Below, piece after piece: positions 26,794 through 34,770 of a DNA stretch of 40,301 nt. The number at the start of each line of letters is the position of its first letter. The first letter of the stretch is position 1. The position numbers were made by a program, and so were the translations under genes. A model generated the notes under the pieces. That model made no database searches. It saw only the letters and a program-made list of their open reading frames with translations, and was not told the DNA's origin. This stretch comes from Candidatus Kuenenia stuttgartensis (lineage in GTDB: Bacteria > Planctomycetota > Planctomycetia > Pirellulales > UBA1268), in the NCBI GenBank assembly GCA_945877135.1, contig CAMCQY010000019.1, forward strand, positions 1 to 40,301. The letters are read 5' to 3'.

Positions 26794-27651
26794 GTGCGTT
26801 GTCTGCTTCTTGTCTTTGGCCTCCTCGCATGCCTCGGCCCGGCTGGGGCCCTCGTCGCCGCCCCGGTCGCCGCTCCGTCCGCAACGGCCGATCTCGTCTT
26901 CCCCGGTGAGACGATCGACACCTGGCACGGCCACGTGCGGCACCGCTTCCTGTTCGAGGGGAAGCCTGCCTGGGTCGTCGAGCCCGAGACGCCGCTGCCC
27001 GGCAATCCTTGGAGCTGGTGCATGATGTTTCCCGACGCCTTCACGGAACGGTGCGCCGCGCCGCAGCTTGTCACCGCCGGCTTCCATCATGCCTTCCTCG
27101 ACGTGGGCAACACATTCGGCGGCCCCGACGCGGTCGCCAGACTCGCCGCCTTTCATGCCGAACTGGTCCGCCGTGGCCTGGCCGCGAAGCCGGCGCTCAT
27201 CGGAATCAGCCGGGGCGGCCTCTACGCCCACCGCTTCGCCGCCGACCATCCCGACGATGTGGCGGTGATCTATGGCGATGCCGCCGTCTGCGATTTCAAG
27301 AGCTGGCCAGGCGGCAAGGGAAAGGGCAAGGGCAGCCCCAAGGATTGGGCGGCCTGCCTCGAGGCCTATCACTTCCCCGACGAAGCGGCGGCCCTCGCCT
27401 ACCGCGGCAATCCGATCGACACGCTGCCGACCCTCGCGAAGGCGGGCATCGCGCTCGTGCATGTGGTCGGCGACGTCGATGACGTGGTGCCGCCCGCGGA
27501 GAATGGTCTGCTGATCGAGGAACGCTATCGACAGCTCGGCGGCACGATCGAGTTCATCCACAAGCCCGACTGCGGCCACCATCCCCACGGCCTCGAAGAC
27601 CCGACACCCATCGTCGACTTCATCGTCGAGCACGCCTCCCCTGCCCACTGA
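26794..27651 (+). CDS. Secreted alpha/beta hydrolase
   Basis: A 285-residue exported protein. The signal peptide (VRCLLLVFGLLACLGPAGAL) is followed by an alpha/beta hydrolase domain with nucleophile elbow GISRGG (Ser), an acid candidate in VGDVDDVVPP and a His in KPDCGHHPHGL. Family members of this sort in planctomycetes sit in carbohydrate or ester degradation loci; the substrate is unknown. The start is a GTG at 26794 with GGAG seven bases upstream; it begins the signal peptide. The frame upstream overlaps the DUF429 gene and is not real. Confidence 0.82.
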   Translation: MRCLLLVFGLLACLGPAGALVAAPVAAPSATADLVFPGETIDTWHGHVRHRFLFEGKPAWVVEPETPLPGNPWSWCMMFPDAFTERCAAPQLVTAGFHHAFLDVGNTFGGPDAVARLAAFHAELVRRGLAAKPALIGISRGGLYAHRFAADHPDDVAVIYGDAAVCDFKSWPGGKGKGKGSPKDWAACLEAYHFPDEAAALAYRGNPIDTLPTLAKAGIALVHVVGDVDDVVPPAENGLLIEERYRQLGGTIEFIHKPDCGHHPHGLEDPTPIVDFIVEHASPAH

Positions 27652-27694
27652 CTGATTGCCGGACGGCTCTTTCAGGGCGGCTCTTTCCCGGCCG

Positions 27695-28558
27695 CTATTT
27701 CAGGGCATCGGCGACCGACTCAGCCACCTGCTGCCCGAGCATGTCGTAGCCCTTGGCGTTGAAGTGGACATCCTTCGGCAACTGTGCCTCGGCCAGCCGC
27801 GGCGTGATGAAGCCGAAGAGATCGTCGATCGCCACCCCCTGCCTCTGCATCAGTTCTGCCGCGGCGGCATTGCGTTCCACGATCGAAGCGGCGGTCTGCT
27901 TCTGCTCGGGGTTGTCCGGGATCGGCGTGGTGCTCGCCCAGACCAGCTTCGCGCCGGTCTGCTTCATCCGCTGCACGAGCTGTTCGAGCCTCGCCGTATA
28001 GTCGGCCACAGGCGTGCCACGGTCGTGAATCCCGAAGTTGAAGTGGATCACGTCCCACTTCTCGCCGCCGGGATGATCGGTGAGCCACGCATCAATGTTC
28101 TTGATGCCGCTGGCCGTGGGGCCGCAGTTGGCGGGTGCCCGATGCACGTTGGCCTTGCCGGCGAGTGACTTGCGAACGGCAGCCGTATAGCCGCGGGAGA
28201 CTGAGTCGCCGATCAGGAGCACCCGCGGCAGCGTGGGATCGTCCTTCACAAAATCCCAGGCGTTGCTCCTTCCCGCCACCTTATCCGCCTGGTGATGCGG
28301 CAGGTAGAAGCTGCCGAGGTGCTGCTGGAGCACCTTCTCCCAGGCCTGCTCCTCGGCCGGAAGATTCGCCACGAGGGCCTCGTATTTCGCGGTGACCGCG
28401 GCCTCGGCCGCCTTCTTCTTTGCCGCCGCCTCCTCAGCATTCGTCGGCTCGGCCTGCACGGCCGCCGGAGGGGCGGCGATGCCGCCACGGCCGCCGAGAG
28501 ACAGTGCGGCAACCGCCGAAAGACACACGATGGCAACGCCAGACTTCAGGATGGGCAT
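27695..28558 (-). CDS. Secreted SGNH/GDSL hydrolase
   Basis: A 287-residue exported protein with signal peptide (VAIVCLSAVAALSLGG), an Ala/Glu/Lys-rich helix of about 40 residues, and an SGNH hydrolase domain: block I RVLLIGDSVSRGY (Ser), block II Gly in NCGPTASG, block III HFNFGIHD (Asn), and block V DVHFNAKGY (Asp/His). All four catalytic positions are present, so an esterase acting on acylated carbohydrate is likely. It is convergent with the alpha/beta hydrolase gene (43 bases apart) and divergent from the MerR/TPR gene. Confidence 0.87.
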   Translation of the reverse strand: MPILKSGVAIVCLSAVAALSLGGRGGIAAPPAAVQAEPTNAEEAAAKKKAAEAAVTAKYEALVANLPAEEQAWEKVLQQHLGSFYLPHHQADKVAGRSNAWDFVKDDPTLPRVLLIGDSVSRGYTAAVRKSLAGKANVHRAPANCGPTASGIKNIDAWLTDHPGGEKWDVIHFNFGIHDRGTPVADYTARLEQLVQRMKQTGAKLVWASTTPIPDNPEQKQTAASIVERNAAAAELMQRQGVAIDDLFGFITPRLAEAQLPKDVHFNAKGYDMLGQQVAESVADALK

Positions 28559-28735
28559 GCGGGCAATCTCCAGGATGCAAACAGAGTCGAGTCGCTGTCA
28601 GTCAAGAGAGCGATGCATCGTACCGTTTCTGAATGCCACCAGCATCGGCTGTCACTGGTGGCCGAACTTCCGTCGGGCCGATTGGACGCAGCCCCATCGT
28701 CAGATAGATTCTGGCAACACACGCAGGATACACGT

Positions 28736-29818
28736 ATGCCCACCAACGACACGGACAACTCGTCTCAGCCGTCAGGCGGCAGGCATGACGGCGTGGACGC
28801 TGTGCCACGCCGCAGTCAGCGGTCCGCGTCGCCCCGATCAGCTCTGCTGTTTGAAGACGTTCAGCCCGAGGACGATCACCCGGGCGTGAGTCGGCTCTAC
28901 ACCGTGGCGATGATGGCCGACGTGCTTCGCGTGCCGCGGGCGGCGGTGCGTCACTGGCTGCGAGGTGGTCTGCTTGAGCCAGCGCGGCGATCGGGATCGA
29001 TCGAGTGGTTTGAGTTTCCGCAGCTCGTGGTGGGCCGACAGCTCGGGCGGCTTTTGGAGGCTGGGCTGTCCCTCCGCGACATCGACACGAAGCTTGCCGG
29101 GCTTGCCCCGGGCGGAGCCGCCGAGGCGGCCCGCATGGCGGAGCGGATCGTGGCCGATGGACGGCGGCTGAGCATTCTCCACAACGATCGCCTGGTGGGG
29201 GCCGGTGGCCAGCTCCAGCTCGGTTTTTACACGCACGGTCTCACGCCCGCCGATTGCACTCCAGCGTCGCCGCCGAGTGTCGCGACCGTGTCCATCACCG
29301 CATTACTCGACGCGGACGAGGCCCACTCTGACGATTCGCGTGATCCGGCCTCCATCGCCGATCTGCTCGACCTCGCCGCTGATCTCGAGGCCGCGGGTGC
29401 GGTCTCCGAGGCCGCCGAGGCGCTGCGGGCAGTGTTGCAGGCCCAGGGGCCGACGGCCCAGGTCGTCTTCATGCTGGCCGAGCTGCTCTATCGCGTGGGC
29501 GACCTCACCGCTGCCCGGGAGCGGTATTACGCCGCCGTGGAACTTGACGCCGATCATCTCGAAGCGCGGTCGAGCCTGGGTTGCGTGCTGGCGGAACTGG
29601 GTGAGCACGAACTGGCACTCGCCGCCCTCGACGGCGTCCTCCGCCAGCAGCCCGACTATGCCGACGCCCATTGGCACATGGCCAGCGTGCTGCACGACGT
29701 CGGCCAAAAGCTCGACTCCCAGAGGCACCTGCGAACCTTCCTGGCGCTCGCGCCGGAAAGCCCGTGGGCGACCATGGCGAGGGAGCGGCTGGGCGCCGCG
29801 GAACCGATCTTCACCTGA
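28736..29818 (+). CDS. MerR-type helix-turn-helix protein with TPR tail
   Basis: A 360-residue cytosolic protein. After a disordered Ser/Asp-rich start, residues 50-115 are a MerR-like winged helix (SRLYTVAMMADVLRVPRAAV, HWLRGGLLEPARRSGSIEWF, QLVVGRQLGRLLEAGLSLRD). The second half has TPR repeats (AAEALRAVLQAQGPTAQVVF, GDLTAARERYYAAVELDADH, GEHELALAALDGVLRQQPDY). It is a probable DNA-binding regulator that senses by protein contact rather than by a ligand domain. The ATG at 28736 is the first after the divergent promoter region; the frame upstream is antisense to the SGNH gene. Target genes are unknown. Structured repeat copy 3 follows. Confidence 0.83.
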   Translation: MPTNDTDNSSQPSGGRHDGVDAVPRRSQRSASPRSALLFEDVQPEDDHPGVSRLYTVAMMADVLRVPRAAVRHWLRGGLLEPARRSGSIEWFEFPQLVVGRQLGRLLEAGLSLRDIDTKLAGLAPGGAAEAARMAERIVADGRRLSILHNDRLVGAGGQLQLGFYTHGLTPADCTPASPPSVATVSITALLDADEAHSDDSRDPASIADLLDLAADLEAAGAVSEAAEALRAVLQAQGPTAQVVFMLAELLYRVGDLTAARERYYAAVELDADHLEARSSLGCVLAELGEHELALAALDGVLRQQPDYADAHWHMASVLHDVGQKLDSQRHLRTFLALAPESPWATMARERLGAAEPIFT

Positions 29819-29848
29819 CGACAGTCTCTATGATCGAAGATTCCGCGA

Positions 29849-29979
29849 GGGGTTGCCCCTGCCGTGGAGCCGGCCTTGCTGGCAAGCGGAGCCATGGATG
29901 GCGAAGCGTAGCCAGCATGGAGTGAGCGAAGGACAGGATGTCCGTAGCGAACGTCCGGCGAGGCGGCAGGGGCAACCCC
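29849..29979 (+). repeat. Structured dispersed repeat, copy 3 (131 bp)
   Basis: A 16-bp terminal inverted repeat GGGGTTGCCCCTGCCG (29849-29864) against 29964-29979. The inner stem TGCTGGC (29877-29883) pairs with GCCAGCA (29911-29917), closed by GCCA/TGGC. A second arm pairs GGACA (29931-29935) with TGTCC (29939-29943) around GGA. The conserved block GCGAACGTCCGGCGA is unchanged. It lies 30 bases after the MerR/TPR gene. Confidence 0.88.
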
Positions 29980-30023
29980 GGACCCGGCGCACGGAGATAG
30001 TGCGTCTGACGGATCACGCGTTG

Positions 30024-30416
30024 CTAGTAGGCACCCCACGGGCCGCGGACGGGATGCACGCCGAACTGCACTGTGTCGCTCGGCTGATTGGGCGTCGGCA
30101 TGAATCCCGCCCCGCCCGGCACGGCACCCGGGCCCGGATACGGACGACGGAACTGATGGTAGATCGGTGCCACACGTGAACTCGGCACGCCCCAGCCGTA
30201 TTCCGTGGTGAACTCGGCCGTCGGGGGCACGACCAGCGCCATCGGCCGGCCGACCCACGGGTCATACCACCCGCTGTGCCAGCTCTTACCCTGGCTCCGC
30301 AGGAAATATCTTTTCTCGTAGACACCCTCGCCACCGGCGAGCGCCGCCCGTGTGGCGGCGGCAAGGCATGCCACGACGACCGCTGCGACGAGCACCCGCC
30401 CCAGTAGAACCTTCAT
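30024..30416 (-). CDS. Small secreted Pro/Tyr/Gly-rich protein
   Basis: A 130-residue protein with signal peptide (MKVLLGRVLVAAVVVACLAA) and a mature region rich in Pro, Tyr, Trp and Gly (SWHSGWYDPWVGRPMALVVP, YHQFRRPYPGPGAVPGG). No enzyme motif is seen. The ATG at 30416 begins the signal peptide, with AGGAAGG about a dozen bases before it; the frame extends upstream without support. It follows a similar small protein in one probable operon. It may be part of the cell envelope; the role is unknown. Confidence 0.7.
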   Translation of the reverse strand: MKVLLGRVLVAAVVVACLAAATRAALAGGEGVYEKRYFLRSQGKSWHSGWYDPWVGRPMALVVPPTAEFTTEYGWGVPSSRVAPIYHQFRRPYPGPGAVPGGAGFMPTPNQPSDTVQFGVHPVRGPWGAY

Positions 30417-30476
30417 GAACGCATCGCCTTCCTGTATGTCTCGTGGACCCACCGACTCAGACCGATGACTGCACAA

Positions 30477-30824
30477 TCACCACCAATACGCATGCACGTC
30501 GGTTCGCATGCCCATCGCGCCAGCCGGGCGGACGTAGTGCCGGCGGTGCTTGTAGAGAAACTCGTGGGGCATGAACGGCGGATACGTGTACCAAGTGTGG
30601 CCGACGCGCGGCGGCACCGGGCGGGGTGCGACGTAGAGTTGCGCTCCGACACCCGGATAAGCACCTGCCGGCACTGGGGGAACATAGAAGTTGTAGAAGA
30701 CATCGGGTGTGGGAGCCTCCACGCCGCCGTTGATTGGCGCGGCCGAGATCTGGCTCGTAGCCGTCAGCAACACGGCGACGGCCATGCCCTTGACGACGGT
30801 TTGCAGACTGGATGATGTCAGCAT
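30477..30824 (-). CDS. Small secreted Pro/Tyr/His-rich protein
   Basis: A 115-residue protein with signal peptide (SLQTVVKGMAVAVLLTATSQ, cleavage near ISAAP) and a Pro/Tyr/His-rich mature part (DVFYNFYVPPVPAGAYPG, YTYPPFMPHEFLYKHRRHYV). The ATG at 30824 has GAGGTGAT six bases upstream. It shares style with the next gene 60 bases downstream, and both point away from the topoisomerase gene. The function is unknown. Confidence 0.72.
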   Translation of the reverse strand: MLTSSSLQTVVKGMAVAVLLTATSQISAAPINGGVEAPTPDVFYNFYVPPVPAGAYPGVGAQLYVAPRPVPPRVGHTWYTYPPFMPHEFLYKHRRHYVRPAGAMGMRTDVHAYWW

Positions 30825-31093
30825 CGGATCACCTCGTGAGATCACGTTGTGGCTCTATTTCGGCCCACTACCGCTCACAGGCTCGGCAGCGGTCGCAAGT
30901 GGGGCTGATGAGGAAGTTCGGCAAACCCTGGGCCGGGCTATCACTTGGGGGCTACGGGCACCTCCACCCCAGCCCAGCAGGCAAAGTCCGGAGGCGGCTA
31001 CCCATCCAGCAAAAACGCCTTCCTAACCGGCAAACCCAACCCCTCTTGCCAATCAAGGCCCGTCCGATCACAGTTTTGGCACGAGCACATGCC

Positions 31094-33334
31094 ATGGCCA
31101 AATCCGTAAAGACTTCCAAGAAAAACAAGGCAAAGCCCCCGAAGGAGGCTGCGGCAGCGCCGCCGTCGGGCGACGCCGCTGCCGTGGCGGAGAGCCCGGC
31201 CATGACCACGGCCACTGCCGCCAAGCCGCTCGCCAAGCGGCGTGCCACGGCCCAGACGCTCGCGGCCGGCCAGCGGGATATCTCGGTGAGCGAGTTCTTT
31301 GCCAAGAACCGCCATCTGCTTGGCTTCGACTCGCCCCGCAAGGCCCTGCTGACGAGCGTGAAGGAGGCGGTCGACAACTCGCTCGACGCTTGCGAAGAGG
31401 CGGGCATCCTCCCGGAAATCTGGGTGCACATCGAACAGGTGGGCGACTCAGGCAACCGGTATCGCATGGGCGTGCAGGACAATGGCCCCGGCATCGTCAG
31501 CAAGCAGATCCCGCTCATCTTCGGCAAGCTGCTCTACGGTTCCAAGTTTCACCGGCTGCGGATGAGCCGCGGTCAGCAGGGCATCGGCATCTCGGCGGCC
31601 GGTATGTATGGCGTGCTCACGACCGGCAAGCCGGTGAAGATCATCTCGAAGATCGACGCCAAGCACCCGGCCCACTACTCCGAATTGCGGATCGACACCA
31701 AGACCAACCAGCCCGAGATCTTGAACGGCAAGGGGGACGGCGTTGACATCCCCGCCGGCAAGAGCGGCGCGGAACTGATGGCGAAGCACTCGATCGAGTG
31801 GGTCGCCGAGAACGACAAGGGCGACGCGATCGAGCACGGCACCCGCGTGACGATCGAGATGGAGGCGAAGTTCCAGCGCGGCCGCGGCAGCGTCGAGGAG
31901 TATCTCGAGCAGACGGCGATCTCCAATCCCCATGCCCGCCTCCACTTTCAGGGGCCAGATGGTCCGGAGCGGATTTTTGAGCGGTCCACCGAAGACCTGC
32001 CACCGGAGCCGAAGGAGATCAAGCCGCATCCCTATGGCGTGGAACTCGGTCGCCTCGTGACGATGCTGCAGGAGCATCCAAAATTCACGCTCGCCCAGTT
32101 CCTCACGCAGTCGTTCTCCCGAGTGTCGCACAGCACGGCGAAGAAGATCTGCGACATCGCCAAGCTCTCCACACGCGTCACCACGGGCAAGCTGGGACGG
32201 GGCGAGGCCGACGCGATCTTCAAAGCGATCCAAGACATCAAGATTCCGCCGCCGGCGACCGACTGCGTGGTGCCGATCGGCGAGCAACGTCTCTTGGCCG
32301 GCATCCGCCAGGTGGTGCCTGGCGAATTCTTCACGGCCGCCACCCGGCCGCCGGGGGTCTATCGAGGTAATCCGTTCGTGATCGAAGCGTCGCTGGCCTA
32401 TGGCGGCGGTCCGTCGGCACAGAAGGTGTCGCTCGACACGCTCTCGGAGATGGCGGCCGAGAGCGACGCCCGCAGCCTGCGGCAGTTTCTCACGAGCACG
32501 TTCTCAGGACTTGGTGGCGAGGCGGCCGACAAAATTCTCGACGAGGCCAAACTCGCTCCCCGGCAGTCCCCCTCGAAGCTCAACAAGACCGCGCTGCAGG
32601 CCCTGCACGGCGCCATGCAGCACGTCAACTCCGATGACGGTCAGAGCATGTCGGTGTTGCGGTATGCCAATCGTGTGCCGCTGCAGTTCCAGCCGGCGGC
32701 CTGCGCCGTCACGCAGACGGTCCTATCGACCAACTGGCGTTCCTACGGCCTCTCGCAATCGCGTGGCAGCCTGCCGAGCGGCCCGGTGACCGTGATGGTG
32801 CACGTGGCGAGCGTCTGGGTGCCGTTCACGAGCGAGTCGAAGGAGGCGATCGCGTCGTATCCGGAGATCCAGAAGGAGATCCGGCTCGCACTGCAGGCGG
32901 TGGGCCGCAAGCTCGGCATGTATCTCAGGCGCAGGCTGCGTGTGGCGCAGGAGGGACAGCGGCGGAGCATTTTCCTGCGGTATCTCAAGGAGGTGGCCGG
33001 GGCCGTCTCCGTGATCAACGGCGTGAACCGCGAGAAGCTCTACGAGCAATTATTGGCGGTGGCCAAGAAGAAGACGGCCGAGGCCGACGTGAAGCTCGAC
33101 GATCGTGGCAAGCCGATCATGGACGAGGAAGAACTCGAACTCGGCGACAACTGCATCATCGTGCCGCAGGCCGTGCCTGGTCTACCCGCGGCGGCGGGGC
33201 CGGTGGTCGGAGCCGATGCCGGCGAGAAGCCTTCGCGCGGCCGGAAGAAGAAGCCTGCCGCGGAGACACCGGCGGTTGAGAAAGCGACTGCCGAGAAGAA
33301 GCCTGCGAAGAAAGCCGCGAAGCGACGGAAATAG
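31094..33334 (+). CDS. top6B: DNA topoisomerase VI subunit B
   Basis: A 746-residue type IIB topoisomerase ATPase subunit. After a Lys/Ala-rich start, the GHKL ATPase begins near residue 60 (ISVSEFFAKNRHLLGFDSPR) with Bergerat motifs EAVDNSLDACEEAG, DNGPGIV and GQQGIGISAAGMYG. A helix-two-turn-helix insert (LAQFLTQSFSRVSHSTAKKI) and a transducer domain (GGPSAQKVSLD, ANRVPLQFQPAACAVTQTVL) follow. The last 60 residues are a basic histone-H1-like tail (KKPAAETPAVEKATAEKKPA). Such enzymes pass one DNA duplex through another and need subunit A (Spo11-like), which is not adjacent here. The ATG at 31094 begins the basic N-terminus; a longer frame upstream covers the promoter region. Confidence 0.95.
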   Translation: MAKSVKTSKKNKAKPPKEAAAAPPSGDAAAVAESPAMTTATAAKPLAKRRATAQTLAAGQRDISVSEFFAKNRHLLGFDSPRKALLTSVKEAVDNSLDACEEAGILPEIWVHIEQVGDSGNRYRMGVQDNGPGIVSKQIPLIFGKLLYGSKFHRLRMSRGQQGIGISAAGMYGVLTTGKPVKIISKIDAKHPAHYSELRIDTKTNQPEILNGKGDGVDIPAGKSGAELMAKHSIEWVAENDKGDAIEHGTRVTIEMEAKFQRGRGSVEEYLEQTAISNPHARLHFQGPDGPERIFERSTEDLPPEPKEIKPHPYGVELGRLVTMLQEHPKFTLAQFLTQSFSRVSHSTAKKICDIAKLSTRVTTGKLGRGEADAIFKAIQDIKIPPPATDCVVPIGEQRLLAGIRQVVPGEFFTAATRPPGVYRGNPFVIEASLAYGGGPSAQKVSLDTLSEMAAESDARSLRQFLTSTFSGLGGEAADKILDEAKLAPRQSPSKLNKTALQALHGAMQHVNSDDGQSMSVLRYANRVPLQFQPAACAVTQTVLSTNWRSYGLSQSRGSLPSGPVTVMVHVASVWVPFTSESKEAIASYPEIQKEIRLALQAVGRKLGMYLRRRLRVAQEGQRRSIFLRYLKEVAGAVSVINGVNREKLYEQLLAVAKKKTAEADVKLDDRGKPIMDEEELELGDNCIIVPQAVPGLPAAAGPVVGADAGEKPSRGRKKKPAAETPAVEKATAEKKPAKKAAKRRK

Positions 33335-33373
33335 GCCCCAGGCCCAACAGCGGACGCAGCTCTTTTCACCGTC

Positions 33374-33418
33374 GCACGGCCACCCGCACTCCCTTGCTGG
33401 CGCTACGGGATTAAATGG
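33374..33418 (-). repeat. ARSASKG-type dispersed repeat, diverged copy
   Basis: The minus-strand copy reads (complement) CACGGCCACCCGCACTCCCT followed by TGCTGGCGCTACGGG, matching the copy at 6735 with several changes. It lies 40 bases after the topoisomerase stop and before the secreted hydrolase gene. Confidence 0.75.
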
Positions 33419-33532
33419 GGATGGGCTTCCGTGTGGAACACTGCGGAAACGAAGCTCTTGGGGTCTCCGCACCCTCCTCCGAAACCCGCGGTACGGACGG
33501 CCGTTGAATCGACAACGACCGGAGATACGTCG

Positions 33533-34582
33533 ATGAAAAATTTCCTGTGCGGATCTGCCTCGCTCTTCGCCTTGATGACGGCATCGCTCGTGGCTTTTCC
33601 ATGGACTTCCCTCGGGGCAGAGACCGCTACCGACTACGATCCGCTGGTCGTCTCGCACCGGGAGCCCGGTGCCCCGCCCTCCCGCGTTATCGATCTCGAC
33701 GTGTTCGATGGCGACCGCACCCGCACGATCCCAATCCGCGTTCATCTTCCGACAACGCCGGCCGACCCCTCCGACGGCGCCTCGCCCCTCCCCGTCGTAC
33801 TCTTCAGCCACGGCCTCGGAGGCTCCCGCGAGGGACCGCGATTCCTCGCCGAACACTGGTCCAATCGGGGCTATGTCGCTGTGTTCCTGCAGCACCCGGG
33901 CAGCGACATGGCCGTGTGGCGGGACGAACAGGCCGGCCGCCGCATGGAGGCCATGCGGGAAGCGGCGTCGCTCGAAAACTTTCGCCTGCGGGTGCGGGAC
34001 GTGCCGAGGGTGCTCGACCAGCTCGAGGCATGGAACCGCGAAGCCGGCCATCCGCTCGCCGGGAGGATCGACCTCGACCAGGTCGGCATGTCGGGCCACT
34101 CCTTCGGCGCCCAGACGACACAGGCGGTCTCCGGACAGTCGCTCCCGCTGGTCGGCCAACGCTTCACCGACGGCCGAATCAAGGCGGCGGTGATCATGAG
34201 CCCGGGATCGCCGCGGGGCCGTCTTGATCCGGGCGCCGCGTTCGCCGACGTGACGATCCCCTGGCTGCTCATGACGGGCACGAGGGACACGGCGGTCATT
34301 GGCGGCCAGACGGTGGAGTCACGGCTCGCCGTGTTTCCCGCCCTGGCCCCAGGCGGCAAGTACGAACTCGTGCTGCACGACGCGGAACACTCGGCGTTCA
34401 CCGACCGGCCTCTTCCAGGAGATCGAGAGGCACGAAACCCCGCCCATCATCGGGCCATCCTGGCCATCAGCACGGCCTTCTGGGATGCCACGCTGCGGGA
34501 CGACCTGGCGGCACAGGCCTGGCTCGACGGCGACGGCCCGCGGACCGTTCTGGGTCAGGACGACCGATGGCAGAAGAAGTGA
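33533..34582 (+). CDS. Secreted alpha/beta hydrolase, dienelactone/acetylhydrolase-like
   Basis: A 349-residue exported protein. The signal peptide (FLCGSASLFALMTASLVAFP) precedes an alpha/beta hydrolase domain: oxyanion region VVLFSHGLGGSREG, nucleophile elbow GMSGHSFGAQ (G-H-S-F-G), acid in MTGTRDTAV and His in LHDAEHSAFTD. The pattern resembles the platelet-activating-factor acetylhydrolase / dienelactone hydrolase groups. The substrate is unknown. The ATG at 33533 has GGAG nine bases before it. It is convergent with the DUF1501 gene. Confidence 0.85.
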   Translation: MKNFLCGSASLFALMTASLVAFPWTSLGAETATDYDPLVVSHREPGAPPSRVIDLDVFDGDRTRTIPIRVHLPTTPADPSDGASPLPVVLFSHGLGGSREGPRFLAEHWSNRGYVAVFLQHPGSDMAVWRDEQAGRRMEAMREAASLENFRLRVRDVPRVLDQLEAWNREAGHPLAGRIDLDQVGMSGHSFGAQTTQAVSGQSLPLVGQRFTDGRIKAAVIMSPGSPRGRLDPGAAFADVTIPWLLMTGTRDTAVIGGQTVESRLAVFPALAPGGKYELVLHDAEHSAFTDRPLPGDREARNPAHHRAILAISTAFWDATLRDDLAAQAWLDGDGPRTVLGQDDRWQKK

Positions 34583-34587
34583 TGCGG

Positions 34588-34770
34588 CCGGGCATCCGGC
34601 CCGGCGGTCAGGAGAGAATGCCTTTCACAACATTCCCGTGCACGGGATGCTTCACGCAAAGCCACGGCATCCTGCCGTGCTTTGCTTGGCGACCGCAGGT
34701 CGCTGGTCGCGTGCCGGGCATCCGGCCCGGCGGTCAGGAGAGAATGCCTTTCACAACATTCCCGTGCACG
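34588..34770. repeat. 57-bp direct repeat overlapping the DUF1501 gene end
   Basis: Two identical 57-base copies lie at 34588-34644 and 34714-34770, 126 bases apart. The second includes the last 37 bases of the DUF1501 gene (stop at 34734), so the first is a duplicate of that coding end in the spacer. Each copy starts with a hairpin, CCGGGC ATCCG GCCCGG. Between them is a further hairpin, CACGGCATCCTGCCGTG, near 34662-34678. Confidence 0.93.
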
